Origin: Castellaniella hirudinis_A
GTDB lineage: Bacteria; Pseudomonadota; Gammaproteobacteria; Burkholderiales; Burkholderiaceae_B
Reading direction: 5' to 3'
Assembly (NCBI RefSeq): GCF_047468865.1
Contig: NZ_JBLGTV010000003.1
Span: forward strand, 124,001 to 188,000
DNA: 64,000 nucleotides
How positions within the stretch are numbered: the stretch's first letter is position 1; each line of letters opens with the position of its first letter. Shown in pieces: positions 1-7,054 of this stretch. The notes beneath the pieces were generated by a model. The model was not told where the DNA came from. It searched no databases and was given only the letters and a program-made list of their open reading frames with translations. Both the position numbers and the translations under genes were made by a program.

Positions 1-375
1 TACCCGGACGTCAAGGGCATTCTGGGTGCGCCGATGCCGACATCCGCGGGCGCCGGCCGCTTGATCGCCGAACGCGGCCTGAAGGACAAGGTCTATTTTG
101 CCGGGACGGGGCTGGTGTCGGTGGCCGGCCAATATCTGGCCAATGGCGATATTCAGTACATCCAGTTCTGGGATCCCGCCGTGGCGGGCTATGCCATGAA
201 CATGCTGGCCGTTGCCGCCCTGGAGAAAAAACAGGATCAGATCAAGCCGGGCCTCAACCTGGGGTTGCCCGGGTATGAAGATCTGATCGCCCCGGATGCA
301 TCCAAGCCCAATCTGCTGTATGGGGCTGGCTGGGTGGGGGTCACCAAGGAAAACATGGATCAATACGACTTCTGA
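1..375 (+). CDS. Sugar ABC transporter substrate-binding protein (C-terminal part)
   Basis: The reading frame is open from base 1 and stops at TGA 373-375, so only the last 124 residues are present. The fragment has the C-terminal lobe character of family-2 periplasmic sugar binders of the RbsB/LsrB/RhaS kind, with GILGAPMPTSAGAGRLI, then YIQFWDPAVAGYAMNMLAV and the closing VTKENMDQYDF. It would deliver a sugar in the periplasm to the membrane complex encoded by the next three genes. The ligand cannot be read from this fragment. The signal peptide and N-terminal lobe lie outside the window. Confidence 0.85.
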   Translation, partial: YPDVKGILGAPMPTSAGAGRLIAERGLKDKVYFAGTGLVSVAGQYLANGDIQYIQFWDPAVAGYAMNMLAVAALEKKQDQIKPGLNLGLPGYEDLIAPDASKPNLLYGAGWVGVTKENMDQYDF

Positions 376-402
376 TCCTGTTCGGGCGGGTTTGTCCCGT
401 CG

Positions 403-430
403 TTGGCTTGCCGGCCCGCCGGCAGGCCAA
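403..430 (+). promoter_or_regulatory. Intergenic hairpin between binding protein and ATPase genes
   Basis: Bases 403-414 pair with 419-430 in a 12-bp stem (one G-U pair) around a four-base loop. No T-run follows, so it is not a classical terminator. Hairpins in this place, after a highly expressed binding-protein gene, are known in other transport operons (malE-malF) to protect the upstream mRNA and lower downstream expression. That role is inferred here. Confidence 0.5.
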
Positions 431-447
431 TCACTGCAAGCGGCACC

Positions 448-1950
448 ATGAGCGAATACCTGATCGAACTGCGGCACATCAGCAAGCATTTTGGCGGCGT
501 GCAAGCCCTGAAAGACGTTTCCCTGGCCATCCGGCCGGGGGAAATCCATTGCCTGGCGGGGGAGAACGGCAGCGGGAAATCCACGGTCATCAAGGTGATC
601 TCGGGGGTTTACCAGCCCGACCAGGGGGAGGTTCTGATCGATGGCCAGCCGGTCAGCCGCCTGGATCCGGTCAAGTCGGTGCGCCACGGCATCCAGGTCA
701 TCTACCAGGATTTTTCCCTGTTCGGCAATCTGTCGGTGGCCGAAAATCTGGCGCTGAATGCCTTTTTGCAAGAAGAACGAAAAATCATCCGCTGGCGGCG
801 CGTGCGCCAGCTGGCCGAGGCGGCGCTCGGGCGGCTGGGGGTCGGCATGGATCTCGATGCCCTGGTGGACACGCTGCCGACGTCCGGCAAGCAGACGGTC
901 GCCATCGCCCGCGCCATGATGGCGGATGCCCGGCTGCTGATCATGGATGAACCCACCACGGCCTTGACGCGGCACGAGGTGGATGCGCTGTTCGCCATGG
1001 TGCGCGATATCCAGGCGCAAGGCGTTGCGGTGCTGTTCGTCAGCCACAAGATGCGGGAAATGCTGGAAATCAGCGAACGGCTGACCGTGTTTCGCAATGG
1101 CGGCAAAGTGGCCGAGGGGCCGATCCGCGATTTCGATGAACCCGCCATCACGCATGCGATGACGGGCCAGCATTTGTCGGCCGACCGCTATCAGTGGCGG
1201 CCTCCGGCGAAGGCCGATGCCGGCCCGGTGCTGCAGGTGCGCGGCCTGAGCGTGCCGGGCGCGGTGCAGGCGGCCGATCTTTCCCTGGCGGCGGGGGAAA
1301 TCGTCGGGATTTCCGGGCTCATCGGATCGGGCCGGACCGAACTGGCCTTGGCCCTGTTCGGCATGAAACCCGGCTTTTCCGGGGAAATCCGCCTGGCGGG
1401 ACAGGCGGTTCATCCGCGCAGTGTCCAGCAGGCCATCCGCAGCGGCATCGCTTATGTCCCCGAGGACCGCTTGACCGAGGGGCTGTTCGCCACCCAGTCG
1501 ATCGAGCGCAACATGATCGTGACCTCGATCGAACGGTTCGTGCGCGGCGGCTTTGTGGATCGGCAGCGGGCGGATGCCACGACGCGCGAAATGTTTGCCG
1601 GCATGCAGATCGCCGCGCCGGGGCCGCATACGCCGGTCAACCATCTTTCAGGGGGCAATGCGCAGCGCGTCGTGCTGGCGCGCTGGCTGCTGACGCAGGC
1701 CAGGGTGCTGATCCTCAATGGGCCGACGGTGGGCGTCGATGTGGGCTCCAAGGCCCAGATTCACGCCATCATCCGCAGCCTGGCCCGCGACCAGGGCCTG
1801 GCGGTGCTGATGATCTCGGATGACGTGCCCGAACTGGTTCAGAACTGCAACCGCATTCTGGTGATGCACCGGGGCCGCTTCGTCGATGAACTCAGCGAGG
1901 CGGACATGGACGAGCAGATCGTCAATGACCGCCTCAAGGCCCTTGTCTAG
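448..1950 (+). CDS. Sugar ABC transporter ATP-binding protein, two NBDs (RbsA/LsrA family)
   Basis: This 500-residue protein has two fused nucleotide-binding domains, as in RbsA, AraG and LsrA, and would power sugar import at the inner membrane. Domain 1 has Walker A GENGSGKST at residues 38-46 and Walker B LLIMDEPT near 165. Domain 2 has GLIGSGRTE, the signature LSGGNAQRV near 400 and a Walker B region LILNGPTVGVDVG near 421. In domain 2 the usual Asp-Glu pair is replaced by Asn-Gly, so that site is probably weak or non-hydrolytic. The start at ATG 448 is chosen because upstream in-frame codons lie inside the intergenic hairpin. It is followed by two permease genes. Confidence 0.92.
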   Translation: MSEYLIELRHISKHFGGVQALKDVSLAIRPGEIHCLAGENGSGKSTVIKVISGVYQPDQGEVLIDGQPVSRLDPVKSVRHGIQVIYQDFSLFGNLSVAENLALNAFLQEERKIIRWRRVRQLAEAALGRLGVGMDLDALVDTLPTSGKQTVAIARAMMADARLLIMDEPTTALTRHEVDALFAMVRDIQAQGVAVLFVSHKMREMLEISERLTVFRNGGKVAEGPIRDFDEPAITHAMTGQHLSADRYQWRPPAKADAGPVLQVRGLSVPGAVQAADLSLAAGEIVGISGLIGSGRTELALALFGMKPGFSGEIRLAGQAVHPRSVQQAIRSGIAYVPEDRLTEGLFATQSIERNMIVTSIERFVRGGFVDRQRADATTREMFAGMQIAAPGPHTPVNHLSGGNAQRVVLARWLLTQARVLILNGPTVGVDVGSKAQIHAIIRSLARDQGLAVLMISDDVPELVQNCNRILVMHRGRFVDELSEADMDEQIVNDRLKALV

Positions 1951-1975
1951 GTCTTTTCGCACTTCAGGGAACTGC

Positions 1976-2953
1976 ATGAAATTCTTACGCAGCACGGAAT
2001 TCATCATCGCTTGCGTGCTATTGGCGGCGATGATCGGCATCGGCTGGATCAATCCGGCCTTCTGGTCGCTGGACAACCTGTTCGGCCTGCTTCGCTCCAA
2101 CGTGGTGATTGGCATCATGGCCCTCGGGGTGCTTTTGGCCATGATCACGGGCGGGATCGATGTCTCTTTCACGGCGTTTGCGATTGCCGCCATGTACTTG
2201 ACGGTTCGCGCCATGGTCTATCTGGGCTACGACGGGGTATTCATTCCCTTCGTGGCGGCGACCTTGATCGGCTTGCTTCTGGGGGCCTTCAATGGCTTCG
2301 TCATCCATCGTTTCAGGATGATTCCGCTGATCGTCACCCTGGGAACCGGATCCATCGTGCGCGGCCTGGTGTTGGGCCTGGTGGGCACCAGCGTCGTCAA
2401 TATCAACAAAATGCCGCCGTCCCTGATCGAATTCGGCAAGACCAATGTGGTGTCGATGAGCTCACCGGCCGGGATCACCTTCGGGCTGACCGCCATGGTG
2501 CTGATCTACTTCGGCTTGGCCGTGCTGGTGCATGTGGTGTTGCGGCACACCATGATGGGCCGCAGCATCTATGCCTACGGGGGTTCGCCCGAGGCCGCCA
2601 AGCGCGTGGGTTTCAACACGCGCCGCACCATTTTCTTCGTCTACTGCGCGGCGGGGGCTTTGTCCGGTTTTGCGGGCTTGCTGCATGCCTCCATGTCATG
2701 GTTGGCGAACCCGCGCGATTTTTCGGGCCTGGAACTCGATGTCATCGCCGCCGTGGTGCTGGGCGGGGCGTCGATCTTTGGCGGCCGGGGATCGGTGCTG
2801 GGCACCTTGATGGGTGTTTTCATCTTGGTGATGGTCAAGAATTCACTGATTCTGATGCATATCGACACCACCTGGCAGCGCGTGGTGGTCGGCGTCATTA
2901 TCGTTGCGGCAACCGCGATCACCGCCTGGCGCGATCGCAAGAGCCTGGTCTGA
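1976..2953 (+). CDS. Sugar ABC transporter permease 1 (RbsC/LsrC-like)
   Basis: A 325-residue, strongly hydrophobic integral membrane protein of the BPD_transp_2 family. It starts MKFLRSTEFIIACVLL and carries the family pattern GGIDVSF after the third helix and a late GGASIFGGRGSVLGTL segment. It would form half of the transmembrane channel with the next gene. ATG 1976 lies just after the ATPase stop. The order binding protein, ATPase, permease, permease is standard for this class of sugar importer. Confidence 0.9.
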   Translation: MKFLRSTEFIIACVLLAAMIGIGWINPAFWSLDNLFGLLRSNVVIGIMALGVLLAMITGGIDVSFTAFAIAAMYLTVRAMVYLGYDGVFIPFVAATLIGLLLGAFNGFVIHRFRMIPLIVTLGTGSIVRGLVLGLVGTSVVNINKMPPSLIEFGKTNVVSMSSPAGITFGLTAMVLIYFGLAVLVHVVLRHTMMGRSIYAYGGSPEAAKRVGFNTRRTIFFVYCAAGALSGFAGLLHASMSWLANPRDFSGLELDVIAAVVLGGASIFGGRGSVLGTLMGVFILVMVKNSLILMHIDTTWQRVVVGVIIVAATAITAWRDRKSLV

Positions 2954-2966
2954 AGGAGAACCCCGC

Positions 2967-3965
2967 ATGAAACTGTCTTTCGATACGCGGCGTCTTTTGG
3001 GCAATGACCGCAATATCGCGCAGCTGCTGGTCATTACCGTGCTGGTGTTCGTGCTGATGAGCTGGATGAATCCCGATAAGTTCCTCAGCTATTACAACTT
3101 CGAATCCATCAGCTACATCATGCCGGAATTGGGCATCCTGTCCATCGCCATGATGATTTCGATGCTCACGGGGGGCATCGACCTGTCCGTCGTGGGGATC
3201 GCCAACCTGGCTGGCGTGACGGCCGGGGTGTATTTCCACTCCGCCATGGTGCAGTCCTCGCAGATGAGCGGCCCGGAGGCCTTGTTCTATACCCTCGGGG
3301 GCTTGGTTCTGGCCTTGCTGGTCGGTTTGGCAGCGGGCCTGCTGAATGGCCTGCTGATCGCAAAGTTGCGCATCACGCCCATCCTGGCCACGCTGGGAAC
3401 GGGCCAGATCCTGATCGGACTGTGCCTGGTGCTGACGGGCGGGCCCGCCATCGTGGGTTTTCCCGAGGCTTGGAGTTTCATCGGCAACGGCAAAATCTTC
3501 GGCATGGCCACGCCCTTTGTCCTCTTTGTCCTGACGTGCCTGATCGTGGGCATTTTGCTGACCCGCACCACCTTGGGCATTCACCTCATGCTGATCGGCA
3601 CGAATCCGAAAGCGGCCGTGTTCGCCGGTATTCGCAAGGATCGCATGATTCTGTATTCCTACATGATGACGGGCGTGCTGGCGGCGCTGGCGGGGGTGAT
3701 CCTGTCGGGGCGCATCAATGCGGCCAAATCGGATTACGGGGCGTCGTACCTGTTGCAGGCCGTGCTGATCGCCGTGCTGGGCGGGACCAACCCCGCGGGG
3801 GGCAAAGGCCGCGTGTTCGGGATTTCCATTGCCTTGCTGGCGCTGATGCTGCTGTCGTCCGGCTTCCAGATGATGCGCGCCTCCAACCACCTGATCGACT
3901 TTATCTGGGGCGCATTCCTGATCCTCGTCATTGCCATCAATGCGTCCCGCAACCCGGAGCGCTGA
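2967..3965 (+). CDS. Sugar ABC transporter permease 2 (RbsC/LsrD-like)
   Basis: A 332-residue membrane protein, paralogous in layout to permease 1. It contains LTGGIDLSVVGIANLAG, RITPILATLGTGQILIGL and AVLGGTNPAGGKGRVFGI, typical of this permease family. ATG 2967 is preceded by AAGGAG, a strong ribosome site, 13 bp after the previous stop. It would pair with permease 1 as a heterodimeric channel in the inner membrane. The substrate is not readable from the protein. Confidence 0.9.
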   Translation: MKLSFDTRRLLGNDRNIAQLLVITVLVFVLMSWMNPDKFLSYYNFESISYIMPELGILSIAMMISMLTGGIDLSVVGIANLAGVTAGVYFHSAMVQSSQMSGPEALFYTLGGLVLALLVGLAAGLLNGLLIAKLRITPILATLGTGQILIGLCLVLTGGPAIVGFPEAWSFIGNGKIFGMATPFVLFVLTCLIVGILLTRTTLGIHLMLIGTNPKAAVFAGIRKDRMILYSYMMTGVLAALAGVILSGRINAAKSDYGASYLLQAVLIAVLGGTNPAGGKGRVFGISIALLALMLLSSGFQMMRASNHLIDFIWGAFLILVIAINASRNPER

Positions 3966-3969
3966 CACC

Positions 3970-5052
3970 ATGATTTCCGCCACCGTACACCTGCGTCGGC
4001 AGGATTTTGCCGCGCTGCCCCATCCGCTTCTGGATTGCGGGCCGATCCGCGCCACGGCCTTTCGCTACCCCAGCGGCGTGGAAGCGCTGCGCCTTGAGAA
4101 CGCGCGCGGCCATGTGATTGTGCTGCCCTACATGGGGCAGATGATCTGGCATGCCGAGTTCGATGGCGTGGCCCTCACCATGGGCAATGGCTTCGACATG
4201 CCCCGGCCGGCCACCTCGATTGTCCAGACCTACGGCTGCCTGGCGTTTCACAGCGGCTTGCTCGGCAACGGCTGCCCTTCGCCGCAGGATACGCATCCCC
4301 TGCATGGCGAGATGCCTTGCGCGCCCATGGACGCGGCCGCCTTGGCTGTGGGCGCCGATGCGGACGGGCCTTTCGTCGAAGTGCAGGGCCAGTATGAATA
4401 CATCATGGGTTTTGGCGCGCATTATCTGGCCCGCCCGTCTGTGCGGCTGTACGCGGCGGATACCCGCCTGCGGGTCGGCATGACGGTGCGCAACCGATCC
4501 TCGGCCCCGATGGAATTGATGTACATGTGCCATGTCAATTTCGCCTACCGGCCCGGGGCGCGCATCGTCCAGCCCGCGCCGTTCACCGCCGAGCACGTCC
4601 AGGTGCGCCAGTCCGTGCCGGGGCACGTGCGGCCCACGCCGGATTATCTGGCCTTCATTGATGCGCTGACGGCCGATCCGTCGCTCATGCAGGTGTTGGA
4701 TGCGCCGCGGCGCTACGACCCCGAGCAGGTTTTTTACGTGCGGGGCCTGGCGGCGGATGCGGCGGGCCGCACCCATGCGCTGATGCAGCTTCCCGAGGGC
4801 GGCGGGTTTTTCATGTCGTATCCGGTGCGGGGTTTTCCCAAGACAGTGCGCTGGATTCTGGTCAATGGGGATGCCCAGGTCGCCGCCTTTGCCTTGCCCT
4901 CGACTTGCGAGCCCGAAGGCTATCTGGCTGAAAAGGCCAAGGGCAACGTGCGGGTGCTGGCGCCGGATGAGCAGGCCGTTTTTTCGGTGGATCTGGGCTA
5001 TCTGACCCCGCCGCAGGCGGCGGATCGGGCGCGGATGATCCAGTCTTTATGA
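3970..5052 (+). CDS. DUF4432 family protein (aldose 1-epimerase-like fold)
   Basis: A 360-residue cytosolic protein with the look of the galactose-mutarotase superfamily: LENARGHVIVLPYMGQMIWHAEF, then FHSGLLGNG, LHGEMPCAPMD and LMYMCHVNFAYRP. DUF4432 members commonly sit in sugar catabolic operons and are presumed to interconvert anomers or bind a sugar ring; their reaction is largely unproven. It starts at ATG 3970, four bases after the permease stop, so it is surely co-transcribed with the transporter. Confidence 0.8.
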   Translation: MISATVHLRRQDFAALPHPLLDCGPIRATAFRYPSGVEALRLENARGHVIVLPYMGQMIWHAEFDGVALTMGNGFDMPRPATSIVQTYGCLAFHSGLLGNGCPSPQDTHPLHGEMPCAPMDAAALAVGADADGPFVEVQGQYEYIMGFGAHYLARPSVRLYAADTRLRVGMTVRNRSSAPMELMYMCHVNFAYRPGARIVQPAPFTAEHVQVRQSVPGHVRPTPDYLAFIDALTADPSLMQVLDAPRRYDPEQVFYVRGLAADAAGRTHALMQLPEGGGFFMSYPVRGFPKTVRWILVNGDAQVAAFALPSTCEPEGYLAEKAKGNVRVLAPDEQAVFSVDLGYLTPPQAADRARMIQSL

Positions 5053-5076
5053 TGTTTTGAATTCAAGCGTGCGTGC

Positions 5077-5101
5077 GCCCTGCCGCGATGGGCGGCAGGG
5101 C
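5077..5101 (+). promoter_or_regulatory. Intergenic GC-rich hairpin before the PfkB kinase gene
   Basis: Bases 5077-5085 pair perfectly with 5093-5101 (GCCCTGCCG against CGGCAGGGC) around a seven-base loop. There is no T-run. It lies in the 67-bp gap between the DUF4432 and kinase genes, the second such hairpin in this operon, and may set relative expression or mRNA stability. Function is inferred. Confidence 0.4.
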
Positions 5102-5119
5102 CAATCAGAAGGTAATGGC

Positions 5120-6064
5120 ATGGCAAGCAAAATAGGCGTGGTGGGCTCCAATATGGTGGATCTGATTACATACATCGACCGGATGCCCGGGCCGGGCGAA
5201 ACCCTGGAGGCGCCGGTCTTTGAAATAGGCTGCGGCGGCAAAGGGGCCAATCAGGCCGTCGCGGCCGCCTTGCTCGGGGCCCGGGTCATGATGGTCACCC
5301 GGGTGGGCGATGACGTCTTTGCGGACAATACCGTGGCCAACCTGGGGCGCTACGGCATTGATACCCGCCATGTGCGCAAAGTGCCCGGCCGCTCCAGCGG
5401 GGTGGCGCCGATCTTCGTCGACCCTTCCGGCGAGAATTCGATTCTCATCGTCAAGGGGGCCAATGCCGACCTGCTGCCTGCCGCCGTGGATGAGGCGGCC
5501 GCTGATCTGGCGGCCTGCCGCCTGATCCTGATGCAGATGGAAGTGCCTGTCGAAACGGTGTATCACACGATAGACTGGGCCGCGCAGCGCGGCATTGAAA
5601 CCTTGCTCAATCCCGCCCCGGCGGCCGCCGATCTGCAGCTCGAACGCATCCGCCACGTCACTTTCCTGGTTCCCAATGAAAGCGAGCTTGCCTTGCTGTC
5701 GGGCATGCCCACGGGATCCCGCGAGGAGATTGTCGCGGCGGCCCGCTTCCTCGTTCGTCAGGGGATACGGGTGGTCATTGTCACCCTGGGGCGGCGTGGG
5801 GCCTGCCTGGTGACCGCCGATACGGCGGTGGAGATCGCCCCGGTGGCCGTGGCGGCGCGCGATACCACCGGCGCGGGGGACGCTTTTATCGGCGCGTTCG
5901 CCCATTTTTACGTCAAGACACAGGACGTGCTGGCGTCGTTGCGCCAGGCGGCGGTCTATGCCGCCCATTCCATTACCCGGGCGGGAACGCAAAAAGCCTA
6001 TGCCAACGCGCAGGAATTTGCGTCGTTCCGCCAGACCCATGCGCCGGATTTGCCGGTTGTCTGA
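5120..6064 (+). CDS. PfkB-family carbohydrate kinase (ribokinase/deoxyribokinase-like)
   Basis: A 314-residue sugar kinase with both PfkB signatures: the glycine-rich N-terminal GCGGKGANQAVAAALLGA and the C-terminal DTTGAGDAF, in which Asp254 is the expected catalytic base. It most resembles ribokinases, which phosphorylate the terminal hydroxyl of ribose or deoxyribose using ATP. A DeoC-type aldolase directly downstream makes 2-deoxyribose or a similar deoxy-sugar an attractive substrate; that is inference. The start is ATG 5120 after GAAGGTAATGGC. Confidence 0.88.
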   Translation: MASKIGVVGSNMVDLITYIDRMPGPGETLEAPVFEIGCGGKGANQAVAAALLGARVMMVTRVGDDVFADNTVANLGRYGIDTRHVRKVPGRSSGVAPIFVDPSGENSILIVKGANADLLPAAVDEAAADLAACRLILMQMEVPVETVYHTIDWAAQRGIETLLNPAPAAADLQLERIRHVTFLVPNESELALLSGMPTGSREEIVAAARFLVRQGIRVVIVTLGRRGACLVTADTAVEIAPVAVAARDTTGAGDAFIGAFAHFYVKTQDVLASLRQAAVYAAHSITRAGTQKAYANAQEFASFRQTHAPDLPVV

Positions 6065-6083
6065 CCTCACAGGTTGTATTGCC

Positions 6084-7043
6084 ATGAATTTTTCTTCTGC
6101 TTCCAACCCGGGCGTGCCCTTGCAGCCCGATTGGTTTGAATCTGTCTCGGTCAATCGCTCGGCCGCCGAGCGCCGGGCGGCGACGCTGACCGCGCGGCGC
6201 GCCGTCAAAAAAGAATTCCAGGCCGCCTGGCTGATCCGGGCGATCCAGTGCATGGATCTGACCACCCTGTCGGGCGACGACACGGCGGGCCGCGTCCGCC
6301 GCCTGTGCGCCAAGGCGCGCCGCCCGGTGCGCGCCGATCTGCTGGCCGCGCTGGGTCTGGCCGATATGCGCCTGACGACCGGGGCGGTGTGCGTTTATCC
6401 GGCCATGGTCGGGCACGCCGTCCAGGCCCTGGCGGGCAGCGGGATTCCTGTGGCGTCCGTGGCCACCGGCTTTCCCGCCGGCCTGGTGCCGCGTGCGCAG
6501 CGGTTGGCGGAAATCCGCTATGCCCTGGATGAAGGGGCGTCGGAAATCGACATCGTCATCACGCGAGAATACGTGCTGACGCAAAACTGGCCGGCGCTGT
6601 ATGACGAGATCGCCGAGATGCGTGCCGCCTGCGGCCAGGCCCACATGAAGACCATCCTGGCCACGGGCGAACTCAATACCCTCAGCAATGTCTATCGGGC
6701 TTCCATGGTGGCCATGCAGGCGGGCAGTGATTTCATCAAGACGTCCACGGGCAAGGAGGCCGTCAACGCCACGCTACCGGTGAGCCTGACCATGGCGCGG
6801 GCGATCCGCGACTATGGCGCGCACACGGGCATGCGGGTCGGTTTCAAGCCGGCGGGCGGCTTGAAATCAGCCAAGGATGCGCTGAACTGGCTGGTGCTGA
6901 TAAAAGAAGAATTAGGCCATGATTGGCTGGCGCCCGGGCTGTTTCGGATCGGGGCCAGTTCTTTGCTGGGGGATATCGAGCGTCAATTGGAGCATTTCGT
7001 GACGGGACACTATTCGGCGGCCGCTCGGCATGCCTTGGCATAA
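6084..7043 (+). CDS. deoC: Deoxyribose-phosphate aldolase family protein
   Basis: A 319-residue class I aldolase. The Schiff-base lysine is expected at Lys219 in FIKTSTGKEA and a second active-site lysine at Lys255 in GFKPAGGLK; the acidic segment SEIDIVI corresponds to the conserved Asp region. DeoC cleaves 2-deoxyribose 5-phosphate to acetaldehyde and glyceraldehyde 3-phosphate. The N-terminus (about 60 residues) is longer than in E. coli DeoC, as in the larger eukaryote-like subgroup. It sits between a PfkB kinase and an aldehyde dehydrogenase, consistent with phosphorylate-cleave-oxidise order. The gene symbol reflects family; a related deoxy-sugar phosphate is possible. Confidence 0.88.
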   Translation: MNFSSASNPGVPLQPDWFESVSVNRSAAERRAATLTARRAVKKEFQAAWLIRAIQCMDLTTLSGDDTAGRVRRLCAKARRPVRADLLAALGLADMRLTTGAVCVYPAMVGHAVQALAGSGIPVASVATGFPAGLVPRAQRLAEIRYALDEGASEIDIVITREYVLTQNWPALYDEIAEMRAACGQAHMKTILATGELNTLSNVYRASMVAMQAGSDFIKTSTGKEAVNATLPVSLTMARAIRDYGAHTGMRVGFKPAGGLKSAKDALNWLVLIKEELGHDWLAPGLFRIGASSLLGDIERQLEHFVTGHYSAAARHALA

Positions 7044-7054
7044 GGAGTCATGAC

